The notes beneath the pieces are model-generated. The model was not told the DNA's origin. It saw only the letters and a program-made list of their open reading frames with translations, and ran no database searches. A program made the position numbers and the translations under genes. A DNA stretch of 6,464 nt from NCBI GenBank assembly GCA_002341315.1, contig DDNV01000058.1, forward strand, positions 12,445 through 18,908, given 5' to 3'. This document shows, piece after piece, positions 1-5,967 of this stretch; the first letter of the stretch is position 1, and every line of letters begins with the position of its first letter. This stretch comes from Cellvibrionales bacterium UBA2511 (lineage in GTDB: Bacteria; Pseudomonadota; Gammaproteobacteria; Pseudomonadales; Porticoccaceae).

Positions 1-552
1 GAATACATCGTTTTCATCATCGACACCTCTGGCAGCATGTTCAATTTTGCCTGGCCACGACTGCGCCAGGAAATGATCAATATTCTCAATATCTATCCGA
101 GTGTAAAAGGCATCCAGGTGATGAACGACATGGGGGGCTATATGTTCTCCACCTATCGCGATAAATGGATTCCCGATACTCCGGCCCGACGCAAGGCGAT
201 TATCGACCGGTTGGCCAGCTGGACACCCTTCAGCAACTCCAGTCCGGTGGAGGGCGTACAGCATGCAATTCGCCGGTTCTATGCGCCGGACCGGAAGATC
301 AGCCTCTATGTGCTGGGTGACGATTTCACCGGGCAGTCCATAGCGGAGGTCCTGAACAGTGTCGAGAAAATCAACCGGGAGGGGCGCAGTGGACAGCAAC
401 TGGTCCGTATCCATACGATCGGTTTCCCGGTACATTTCATGGTCAAGGGCGGCAACCTGGAAACGGCGTCAAGATTTGCTGCGCTGATGCGCGACCTGAG
501 CTATCGTAACGGAGGAACTTTTGTCGGGCTGAACGGCCTCAAACCTGAGTGA
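1..552 (+). CDS. vWA (von Willebrand factor A) domain protein, C-terminal part, 5' truncated
   Basis: The reading frame is open from base 1, so the first 12 codons visible before the first ATG (37) belong to the gene and the true start lies upstream of the window. The 183 visible residues begin with a hydrophobic strand followed by DTSGSM (residues 8-13), the DxSxS signature of a metal-ion-dependent adhesion site (MIDAS). A second polar loop SNSSPVEG (78-85) sits where MIDAS proteins usually have the Thr ligand; here Ser/Asn would have to serve. LYVLGDD (102-108) supplies the usual third Asp position after a hydrophobic strand. The end, RNGGTFVGL, is typical of vWA C-termini. Such domains bind a protein partner through a divalent metal ion. 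The missing N-terminus could carry a signal peptide, a membrane anchor or a coiled coil. The stop is 3 bases before the next gene, suggesting one operon. The domain call is firm; the partner and function are unknown. Confidence 0.85.
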   Translation, partial: EYIVFIIDTSGSMFNFAWPRLRQEMINILNIYPSVKGIQVMNDMGGYMFSTYRDKWIPDTPARRKAIIDRLASWTPFSNSSPVEGVQHAIRRFYAPDRKISLYVLGDDFTGQSIAEVLNSVEKINREGRSGQQLVRIHTIGFPVHFMVKGGNLETASRFAALMRDLSYRNGGTFVGLNGLKPE

Positions 553-555
553 TCT

Positions 556-1236
556 ATGACAAACCCTCTAGCGTCAATGAATGTGTATTGCCGGACTTTG
601 CGGTTACTGACCGCTTTGCGTCCACTGCCAATTGTCGTGGCACTGACCCTGCTGATCGGTTGCAGCACCAATGTCACGGTCAATGGTGATTACCCCTCCG
701 CGCTGGTTGCCCGACAGCCCCTCAGCGTGGGCCTGGTTCTCGATGACAGCTTCAGCAGTTATCGATTTACCAGCGAGAAAGATAACCGGCAACCGGTCAC
801 CATGGCATTGGGGGAATCCCAGGTACAACTCTTCAATCGGGTATTCACCGATATGTTTCAGAGCAGCGCAACCCTGCAAACCCTACCCACCGGCCAGAAC
901 ACTCTGGATCTGATGATCGTGCCCGAGATCACAGAAGTACAGCTGGCCACGCCCATGGAAACCCGGCTAAACGTCTACGAGGTGTGGCTGAAATACAACC
1001 TGAAAGTCTACGACGGCAATGGCCAGCCTGTCGCAGACTGGATGATGAGCGCCTATGGAAAAACCCAGAGCCGCTTTCTCAAATCGGATGAAGAGGCATT
1101 GAATCAGGCCACCGTGATGGCCCTGCGAGATGCGGGGGCACGGCTGTTGACCGGCTTTCAGCAAATACCGGAAATTCGCCAGTGGCTGGCCAACCGTCAA
1201 GCGCCCGCCAAATTGAGCCAGAGGACAGAGCGGTGA
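556..1236 (+). CDS. Predicted outer-membrane lipoprotein of unknown function
   Basis: The 226-residue product has a basic N-region, a hydrophobic stretch (about residues 23-35) and a lipobox LIGC with the lipidated Cys at 36. The residue after it is Ser, not Asp, so by the usual sorting rule it would go to the outer membrane. The mature part alternates strands and helices: PLSVGLVLDD (55-64), ALGESQVQLFNRVF (84-97), LDLMIVPEI (117-125), then YEVWLKYNLKVYDGNG (141-156) and a Trp-Met-Met strand. This loosely recalls YajG-like or other small alpha/beta envelope lipoproteins, but I do not recognise a named family. The ATG at 556 lies 3 bases after the vWA stop. An ATG at 577 (residue 8) is also possible, and neither has a clear Shine-Dalgarno sequence. 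The last bases overlap the next gene, so it is part of the same operon. Confidence 0.82.
   Translation: MTNPLASMNVYCRTLRLLTALRPLPIVVALTLLIGCSTNVTVNGDYPSALVARQPLSVGLVLDDSFSSYRFTSEKDNRQPVTMALGESQVQLFNRVFTDMFQSSATLQTLPTGQNTLDLMIVPEITEVQLATPMETRLNVYEVWLKYNLKVYDGNGQPVADWMMSAYGKTQSRFLKSDEEALNQATVMALRDAGARLLTGFQQIPEIRQWLANRQAPAKLSQRTER
1220..1225 (+). promoter_or_regulatory. Shine-Dalgarno site deciding a GTG start
   Basis: AGAGGA lies 7 bases before the GTG at 1233 and inside the 3' end of the upstream lipoprotein gene. It picks GTG 1233 over the GTG at 1182, which opens the same frame 17 codons earlier but would put a polar stretch in front of the signal peptide. Confidence 0.7.
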
Positions 1237-1907
1237 GAGGTGCCTTCCCCTGGCTCCTGTTGTGCGTGCTCGCAATCAGTGCCTGTGGCACGTCCACCCG
1301 GGTCGATGAATTTCGTCCATCCAGCACCCTATTGCCGTTGAACGGCGACGAGAAAGTAGTGGTGGTGGGACGGCGGCACAGCGGCGCCTACGAAACCGAT
1401 CCGGACTTCATCAATTGTATCGGCACCAGACTCGCCAATCGGGGACAGCTGCCAGTTATGCCGGAACAACAGTTTCTCGACAGTTTCTATCCCTGGTTTG
1501 AACCGCGTATGGCACCACTCGGGCTGAAACGCATGGGAGGCATGCTGAAGGATCCACTGATCGGCAAGCGGGTGCGCGAACTGGGTATTCGCTACATGAT
1601 CTGGGTGGACGGCAACACCGAGACCACAGAAAAAAGTGGTGCCATCAGCTGCGCTGTCGCCCCCGGAGGCGGTGGTTGCTTTGGTTTTTCCTCCTGGGAC
1701 AAGGCCGCCAATTATGAGGCGATTATCTGGGATCTCGACAAACTGGGCGAAAAGGGACGGGTTCAGGTAGACAGCAAGGGGTCTTCGTATTTGCTGGCGG
1801 TGGGCGCACCGATCCCTTTTATCGCCAGAGTTCAGGGTGAGGCCTGCGAAGGGATTGGCACCCGACTCCAGAGCTTTTTTGCCCCGGCGGGCCCCGGCAG
1901 CCCGTGA
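1233..1907 (+). CDS. Predicted lipoprotein with a Gly-rich, cysteine-bracketed loop, function unknown
   Basis: Starting at GTG 1233 (GTGA overlap with the previous stop), the product is 224 residues. A short N-region and a hydrophobic segment lead to the lipobox ISAC with the lipidated Cys at 18; Gly follows, consistent with outer-membrane sorting. The mature part shows a strand VVVVG (42-46), a helix DPDFINCIG, the motif PEQQFLDSFYPWFEPR (77-92), and a strand LGIRYMIWVDG (117-127). This order (strand, helix with residues such as PEQQF, then LGxxYxIWVDG) loosely resembles the alpha/beta N-domain of TolB- or CsgG-type envelope proteins, which is inference only. Four further cysteines (62, 140, 149, 205) could form two disulfides; two of them bracket a GGGG loop. 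It overlaps the protease gene by GTGA, so it is probably translated with it. I do not recognise a named family. Confidence 0.82.
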   Translation: MRGAFPWLLLCVLAISACGTSTRVDEFRPSSTLLPLNGDEKVVVVGRRHSGAYETDPDFINCIGTRLANRGQLPVMPEQQFLDSFYPWFEPRMAPLGLKRMGGMLKDPLIGKRVRELGIRYMIWVDGNTETTEKSGAISCAVAPGGGGCFGFSSWDKAANYEAIIWDLDKLGEKGRVQVDSKGSSYLLAVGAPIPFIARVQGEACEGIGTRLQSFFAPAGPGSP

Positions 1908-3325
1908 TATCTGCCATGCAACAGGGTTTATCGCCATACAGGGTTATCCTGTTGATAGCGCTGCTGAGTTGCGCTGCGATGGCTGCGGGCAATCCCCCGG
2001 AAACGCCAGAGGAAATGCACCGCGAAATCATCGCCAATATGCCTCTGGTGGAGGGCAAACTGGCTGACTATGTCGACCAGGTTGGTCAGCGCATTGTCCG
2101 CCACTCGGATCAGGCGGGGGATTCATTCACGTTCACCGTCATCGACAACCCCGATATCAATGCCTTCGCCCTGCCGGACGGCTATGTTTACATCCACCGC
2201 GGCCTGATTGGCTATCTCAACTCCGAAGCCCAGCTGGCAGCCGTGCTGGCGCATGAAATCGGCCACGTTACTGCCGGACATCACGCCCGCCAGAAGCGGG
2301 CCCAGACCGGCTCAAAATTCGTTGCGGGACTGCTCGCCGTTCTCACCCGCAGTATGGAGGTGGGTCAGGCCAGTGCACTGTGGGGCGCATCCATGGTCAG
2401 TGGTTACGGACGGGATATGGAGCTTGAAGCCGATGAAATCGGTAGCCGCTACCTTTACAAGTCCGGTTATGACCCCCAGGCCATGATTGAGGTGATCACC
2501 ATGCTGAAAGATCACGAACGGCTGGAAAAAAAACGTGCCCTGGAGTCCGGTCGGGAACCACAGACCTACCACGGTCTGTTTGCCACACACCCACGGAACG
2601 ACCAGAGACTGCGGGAAGTGGTCAGCAACGCAGGATCGATCCCGGATGACATGAAGGTTGAACACAATGTCACGCCCTTTCGTATTGCCACTGATGGCAT
2701 GGTCTGGGGTGAAAATTTTGCAACGCGACAACTGCCGGAGAACGCGTACCTGAACGAAGAACTGGCCTTCATGATGTATTTTCCCAAAGGCTGGCAATTC
2801 AGCGAACAGCCACCACTGGTCAACGCCCGCAACGACACCGGCGATGCCAAAATCTCGGTCACGGCGATGAATCGCACCAGAGTCAGCCCGGACCAGTTCA
2901 TCAAACAACAGCTGGGGATTCCCCTGCTCAAACAGTCTGAACCCCTCGCCCAGTTCCGCCTTCAGGGTCATACCGGTCTGATACCCGGCACACAGGGACA
3001 GCCGGACCAGAGACTGGCGGTGATCTACTACGGCTACCGCACCTTTGTCTTCCGGGGAACACTGGAGCGCAGTGCCGATCAGTCACTGGGCAACCGGCAA
3101 CTCATGGACATTATTGGCAGCTTTCGACCCGTCTCAAAACGCAGCCTCCAGTCCCCTGAAACAAAGAATATTCACTATGTAAAAGCCACCAAAAACAGCA
3201 CATTTGCCCTGTTGGCCCAACACCTGAAACTGGGTCAGTACGGGGAGGATGAGTTGCGCATCATCAATAATTATTACCCGGTTGGGGAACCGAAGCCCGG
3301 CGAGTGGATCAAAATCATTCGTTAG
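1904..3325 (+). CDS. Periplasmic M48-family zinc metalloprotease
   Basis: The 473-residue product starts with a signal sequence whose hydrophobic core (about 14-23) ends in ALLSC or, further on, AMA/AG, so it could be a lipoprotein (Cys 23) or a soluble periplasmic enzyme cleaved near residue 27. The zinc site is clear: HEIGH at 117-121 and the downstream ELEAD (173-177), giving the ExxxD third ligand; THP (228-230) is the conserved M48 motif after it. After the catalytic domain comes a beta-rich segment (about 284-400) containing MMYFPKGWQF, and then a LysM-like tail (about 430-473) ending PKPGEWIKIIR. This layout fits envelope M48 proteases related to BepA/LoiP, which degrade or help assemble outer-membrane proteins, but lacks the BepA TPR region. 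GTG 1904 overlaps the previous stop; ATG 1916 is the alternative start, and neither has a good ribosome binding site, so coupling is likely. The substrate is unknown. Confidence 0.92.
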   Translation: MISAMQQGLSPYRVILLIALLSCAAMAAGNPPETPEEMHREIIANMPLVEGKLADYVDQVGQRIVRHSDQAGDSFTFTVIDNPDINAFALPDGYVYIHRGLIGYLNSEAQLAAVLAHEIGHVTAGHHARQKRAQTGSKFVAGLLAVLTRSMEVGQASALWGASMVSGYGRDMELEADEIGSRYLYKSGYDPQAMIEVITMLKDHERLEKKRALESGREPQTYHGLFATHPRNDQRLREVVSNAGSIPDDMKVEHNVTPFRIATDGMVWGENFATRQLPENAYLNEELAFMMYFPKGWQFSEQPPLVNARNDTGDAKISVTAMNRTRVSPDQFIKQQLGIPLLKQSEPLAQFRLQGHTGLIPGTQGQPDQRLAVIYYGYRTFVFRGTLERSADQSLGNRQLMDIIGSFRPVSKRSLQSPETKNIHYVKATKNSTFALLAQHLKLGQYGEDELRIINNYYPVGEPKPGEWIKIIR

Positions 3326-3336
3326 AACGGGCTCGT

Positions 3337-3357
3337 TGTCATGGTATTGCCATCACA
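3337..3357 (+). repeat. Short imperfect palindrome after the protease gene
   Basis: TGT-C-ATGG, loop TATTG, CCAT-C-ACA pairs with one internal C/C mismatch, 12 bases after the protease stop. There is no strong T-run behind it, so it is at best a weak or partial terminator between the protease gene and the 62-residue ORF. Confidence 0.25.
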
Positions 3358-3392
3358 CTTTCATGCTGAGCCGTCACACTGGGCTGGTCATC

Positions 3393-3400
3393 AAGGAGGT
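3393..3400 (+). promoter_or_regulatory. Near-perfect Shine-Dalgarno site of the small gene
   Basis: AAGGAGGT is an 8-base match to the 16S anti-Shine-Dalgarno sequence and lies 4 bases before the ATG at 3405. It is the strongest ribosome binding site in the window and the main reason to accept the short gene as real. Confidence 0.8.
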
Positions 3401-3404
3401 AGCC

Positions 3405-3593
3405 ATGAACCTGAACCACAGAGAACCTGACAGAATGTTGCCAAAACCGGCGATTCCCAAACACCCTGCGCCACCAGAAGTGGTCCACTACAAACCTCTC
3501 CCCCGCCAATGGCAGACCGATCATCGGGAGACTGACGACCAGGCTGTTTGTCTGGAACAAATTGTCTTGAACAGTGATCTCGATTTTTTCTAG
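3405..3593 (+). CDS. Small proline-rich protein, 62 residues, unknown
   Basis: The ATG at 3405 follows a near-perfect AAGGAGGT. The frame is open further upstream, but this ATG is the only well-supported start. The product has nine prolines between residues 8 and 33, including P-A-P-P (21-24), several His and charged residues, one Cys (49), and a short hydrophobic/acidic tail ending LDFF. There is no signal peptide, lipobox or membrane segment, so it is probably cytoplasmic. The N-terminal half is likely disordered; residues 46-62 could form a short amphipathic helix. It sits 79 bases after the protease gene on the same strand and may be a last member of that operon or have its own promoter. 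I do not recognise a family. The strong start makes a real small gene more likely than chance. Confidence 0.6.
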   Translation: MNLNHREPDRMLPKPAIPKHPAPPEVVHYKPLPRQWQTDHRETDDQAVCLEQIVLNSDLDFF

Positions 3594-3624
3594 GCCCACC
3601 TCTTTCTCCAGGCTCGCCTGTGTC

Positions 3625-3651
3625 GCCGGTCCAGAGCACTGCGCAACCGGC
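3625..3651 (+). repeat. Inverted repeat, 6-bp perfect arms
   Basis: GCCGGT (3625-3630) and ACCGGC (3646-3651) are exact reverse complements separated by 15 bases. It lies 32 bases after the stop of the small gene. It could be a simple stem-loop in the mRNA 3' end; there is no T-run. Confidence 0.3.
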
Positions 3652-3668
3652 ACGGCTGGCTTACTGTA

Positions 3669-3706
3669 CTGAACATTCAAAAACCGCTAGGATGCTGAAT
3701 GCTCAG
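3669..3706 (+). repeat. Imperfect inverted repeat, 11-base arms, in the intergenic gap
   Basis: CTGAACATTCA (3669-3679) and TGAATGCTCAG (3696-3706) pair at 10 of 11 positions around a 16-base spacer. The following 20 to 40 bases contain an AT-rich patch (3725-3740). The 249 bases from 3594 to 3842 hold no gene; this repeat and the 6-bp one are the only structure I see. It could be an operator for the DUF3237 gene or a weak terminator for the small gene. The sequence does not decide between them. Confidence 0.4.
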
Positions 3707-3842
3707 GCACCGGCCCGAGCAGACATTATTTTATTGTTATTCGTGCGTTAACCTCGACCGCCTATCGACAGGAAAGTGGCCTGAAGCAAGGTCACGGCGG
3801 TAACCGATACTAATAAACTGCATTGTCAGAGAGAGTTTACTG

Positions 3843-4334
3843 ATGGCCCGGCACGACAATCCCCAACCCAGCACCCACCTGACCACCCGATACATCATGA
3901 CCTATCTGGCACCGCTGGATCCGCCTGTCTCGATTGATTCGGGGCTGATGATTGTCAATGTGCGCCCCGGCGGCTGGGTCAGGGGCCCTGACATCAATGG
4001 CCATTTCATTGCGCCCGGTGCCGACTGGCTGCGCATTATGCCAAGTGGTACTTTCCGGCTGGATGTGAGGGGACTGATCGAGACAGATGATGGTGCCCAT
4101 ATCTATATGAGCTACAACGGTATTATCAAAAACTCCACCGAGAGTGCAGAGCGGCTCAGCAATGGCGAGTTGCTGACTGATAAGGATATTCCCTACTTTA
4201 TCGCCGCGCCCACCTTTCAGACCTCGGCAGAGGAATACGCCTGGCTCAACGATATTCAGTGCATCAACAAAATGACGGAAATCCAGTTTGGACCCGAAGG
4301 GTACGTCAAGTACGATGTTTTTCTTATCAGCTAA
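3843..4334 (+). CDS. DUF3237 domain-containing protein
   Basis: The 163-residue product carries the DUF3237 pattern: GPDINGHFIAPGADW (48-62), a strand RLDVRGLIETDDGAHIYM (72-89) with the conserved TDDGAxI, YNG (91-93), and the end block YFIAAPTFQTSAEEYAWLND (118-137) followed by a last strand before the stop. The family is a small beta-barrel-like domain of unknown function, often found near oxidoreductases and catabolic genes. There is no signal peptide, so it is cytoplasmic. ATG 3843 has only a weak purine-rich site (GAGAGAG at 3829-3835). ATG 3897 (residue 19) is a possible later start that would still keep the whole domain, since the first 18 residues are polar and look unconserved. It is followed 80 bases later by the oxidoreductase on the same strand. 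Confidence 0.85.
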   Translation: MARHDNPQPSTHLTTRYIMTYLAPLDPPVSIDSGLMIVNVRPGGWVRGPDINGHFIAPGADWLRIMPSGTFRLDVRGLIETDDGAHIYMSYNGIIKNSTESAERLSNGELLTDKDIPYFIAAPTFQTSAEEYAWLNDIQCINKMTEIQFGPEGYVKYDVFLIS

Positions 4335-4343
4335 CCTTGGCTT

Positions 4344-4361
4344 CTGTATGCAACCATGCAG
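4344..4361 (+). repeat. Small hairpin between DUF3237 and oxidoreductase genes
   Basis: CTGTATG, loop CAAC, CATGCAG forms a 7-bp stem with one G-U pair when transcribed. It starts 10 bases after the DUF3237 stop. There is no T-run behind it; it may be an mRNA processing or stability element rather than a terminator. Confidence 0.35.
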
Positions 4362-4399
4362 TAAGACACGCAGAACCGATCCACCTCACGATGACAAAT

Positions 4400-4405
4400 A
4401 AGGAG
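4400..4405 (+). promoter_or_regulatory. Shine-Dalgarno site of the oxidoreductase
   Basis: AAGGAG lies 9 bases before the ATG at 4415. It picks that ATG over the in-frame ATG at 4391 and over the far upstream opening of the frame at 4259, which overlaps the DUF3237 gene. Confidence 0.75.
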
Positions 4406-4414
4406 AACAACACC

Positions 4415-5428
4415 ATGTCAGACACCAATCGAGTATGGCGTTTGCGCAAGCGTCCTGTCGGAGAGATTACCGATGATGTATTGAGCCTTGAACAGGAAGC
4501 CATTCCGGAGCCCGGTGAGGGCGAGTGCCTGTTTCGTCTGAACTACCTGTCACTGGATCCCACCAACCGGATCTGGATGAGCGACATGGAGCAGTATATG
4601 GAACCGGTGGCGATCAACGCCCCGATGCGTGGCGTAGTCTGCGGTACCGTAATCAAAAGTAATACCCCCGAATTCAAAGCCGGTGATATTGTCAGTGGTA
4701 TCGGCAGCTGGGCGGATTACCAGATCGGTTCACCAGCCACCGTTGGCCTGCTGGGTGAGGTTGGCGATGTACCCGTCATCGATGCATTTGGCACACTGGC
4801 CCTGGTTGGCCCCAGTGCCTATTTCTGCCTGTTGGAAATCGGTGACCCACAACCCGGTGAAACCGTGGTCGTCTCTGCGGCGGCAGGTGCTGTGGGATGC
4901 CTCGTCGGCCAGATCGCCAAAATCAAGGGCTGTCATGTGGTCGGGCTGGCGGGATCCGATGAGAAGTGTCATTGGATTACCGGGGAGCTCGGCTTTGATG
5001 CGGCCATTAACTACAAAACCGAAAATGTCGCAGAGGCACTCGCCAAGGCCTGCCCAAACGGCATCGACGTCTATTTTGACAACGTCGGTGGAAAGATTCT
5101 CGACGAATGTCTCAAGCAGATGAACCTGCATGGCCGTATCCCCACCTGCGGCCTGATCTCCCAGTACAATGCCACTGAACCAGTACCCGGTCCCTACAAC
5201 TATGGCCTGATTCTGATGCATCGTCTGAAGATTCAGGGTTTCATCATCCTGGACTACATGGATCGTTACCCGGAAGCGACCGGGGAACTGATTGGCTGGA
5301 TGAAGGAAGGCAGACTGAAGGCTCGCTTGGATGTGTCGGAGGGCCTGGAAACGGCCCTGCAAACCGTCAAGAAGCTGTATACCGGTGAAAATACCGGCAA
5401 ACTGATGGTTCGGGTCAAAGACGTCTGA
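4415..5428 (+). CDS. NADP-dependent medium-chain oxidoreductase, CurA/YncB-like
   Basis: The 337-residue product matches the zinc-free medium-chain dehydrogenase/reductase family that includes E. coli CurA (YncB) and plant/animal alkenal and prostaglandin reductases; these are about 330-350 residues. The nucleotide-binding motif AAAGAVGCLVGQIAK is at 155-169, followed by GLAGSDEKC (177-185), where the Lys typically holds the NADPH 2'-phosphate. FDNVGG (221-226) and the GLISQYN stretch (246-252) are family hallmarks. No zinc-ligand pattern is present. The likely reaction is NADPH-dependent reduction of the double bond of alpha,beta-unsaturated ketones or aldehydes; the substrate is unknown. 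The start is the ATG at 4415 with AAGGAG in front. It is on the same strand as the DUF3237 gene with an 80-base gap and is closed by a GC-rich hairpin, so the two may form a short operon. Confidence 0.93.
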   Translation: MSDTNRVWRLRKRPVGEITDDVLSLEQEAIPEPGEGECLFRLNYLSLDPTNRIWMSDMEQYMEPVAINAPMRGVVCGTVIKSNTPEFKAGDIVSGIGSWADYQIGSPATVGLLGEVGDVPVIDAFGTLALVGPSAYFCLLEIGDPQPGETVVVSAAAGAVGCLVGQIAKIKGCHVVGLAGSDEKCHWITGELGFDAAINYKTENVAEALAKACPNGIDVYFDNVGGKILDECLKQMNLHGRIPTCGLISQYNATEPVPGPYNYGLILMHRLKIQGFIILDYMDRYPEATGELIGWMKEGRLKARLDVSEGLETALQTVKKLYTGENTGKLMVRVKDV

Positions 5429-5454
5429 CAATCCGGTCAACCCCAAGGTAAACA

Positions 5455-5489
5455 GGCCGGGTAGCCGCCCCCTCTGCGGTAGCCCGGCC
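5455..5489 (+). terminator. GC-rich hairpin, probable terminator of the oxidoreductase gene
   Basis: GGCCGGG (5455-5461) pairs with CCCGGCC (5483-5489), and GCCGC (5464-5468) with GCGGT (5476-5480), separated by a 2x2 internal loop and closed by a 7-base loop. It begins 26 bases after the stop. The following T-richness is weak (TTT at 5497-5499, TTTT at 5504-5507), so it may be an imperfect intrinsic terminator or a REP-like palindrome. Confidence 0.5.
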
Positions 5490-5517
5490 CCGCACCTTTA
5501 ACCTTTTGTCAAACTCC

Positions 5518-5937
5518 ATGTCCTACTGGCTGTTCAAATCCGAACCCTCGACCTGGGGCTGGCCGGATCAGGTCGCCAAGGGGGACGCGGGCGAGGAATG
5601 GGACGGCGTGCGCAACTATCAGGCGCGCAACTTCATGCGCGAGATGGCGGTTGGCGATCTGGGGTTCTTCTACCATTCGCAAGGCGAGCGCGCGATTGTC
5701 GGCATTGTCGAGGTCATCGCCCCGGCCCATCCCGACAGCACGACCGACGATGAGCGCTGGGAATGCGTGGATATCAAGGCCGTCGCCTCTGCCAAAACAC
5801 CTGTCACGCTCGACACGATCAAATCCGATCCGCGTCTGGCCGATATGGTGCTGGTGAAAAACTCTCGCCTCTCGATGCAGCCCGTCACGGCCGACGAATG
5901 GCGCATCATCTGCGATATGGCAGGCCTTTCGGGCTAG
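5518..5937 (+). CDS. EVE domain protein (modified-base reader fold, THYN1-like)
   Basis: The 139-residue product is a single EVE domain of usual length. YWLFKSEPSTW (3-13), WDGVRNYQARNFM (28-40), VGDLGFFYHS (45-54), the GIVEV strand (62-66) and VKNSRLSMQPVT (113-124) are the conserved blocks. EVE domains belong to the PUA-like fold and in characterised cases bind modified cytosine in DNA; the cellular role of stand-alone bacterial versions is not settled. The start chosen is ATG 5518, which gives the family-typical MSYWLFKSEP. A TTG at 5506 in frame adds only four residues. No Shine-Dalgarno or promoter is visible just upstream. Its sequence is closest in feel to Rhodobacteraceae homologues, unlike the genes to its left, and the GC rises here (41/60 at 5581-5640). 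The left edge may be a sequence junction. It converges with slyX. Confidence 0.9.
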   Translation: MSYWLFKSEPSTWGWPDQVAKGDAGEEWDGVRNYQARNFMREMAVGDLGFFYHSQGERAIVGIVEVIAPAHPDSTTDDERWECVDIKAVASAKTPVTLDTIKSDPRLADMVLVKNSRLSMQPVTADEWRIICDMAGLSG

Positions 5938-5967
5938 GGCGTGTTGCGCCCCATCGAAAACACACCC

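Noticed and set aside
1182..1232. Longer start of the second lipoprotein at GTG 1182
   Set aside because: It would place 17 polar residues before the signal peptide and lies inside the previous gene. GTG 1233 has AGAGGA at the right spacing.
2312..2971. Long - strand open frame inside the protease gene
   Set aside because: It is a shadow of the M48 gene, whose zinc motifs establish the + strand.
3339..3680. Open frame on the - strand across the small gene
   Set aside because: It has no convincing start signal or recognisable domain, and the + strand frame has a near-perfect ribosome binding site.
3785..3816. Possible -10 (TAATAA) before the DUF3237 gene
   Set aside because: No acceptable -35 hexamer lies 16-18 bases upstream; too weak to list as a promoter.
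4259..4414. Longer start of the oxidoreductase overlapping the DUF3237 gene
   Set aside because: The added 52 residues do not look like the family; AAGGAG points to ATG 4415.
4730..5446. Long - strand open frame inside the oxidoreductase gene
   Set aside because: It is a shadow of the clearly coding + strand frame.
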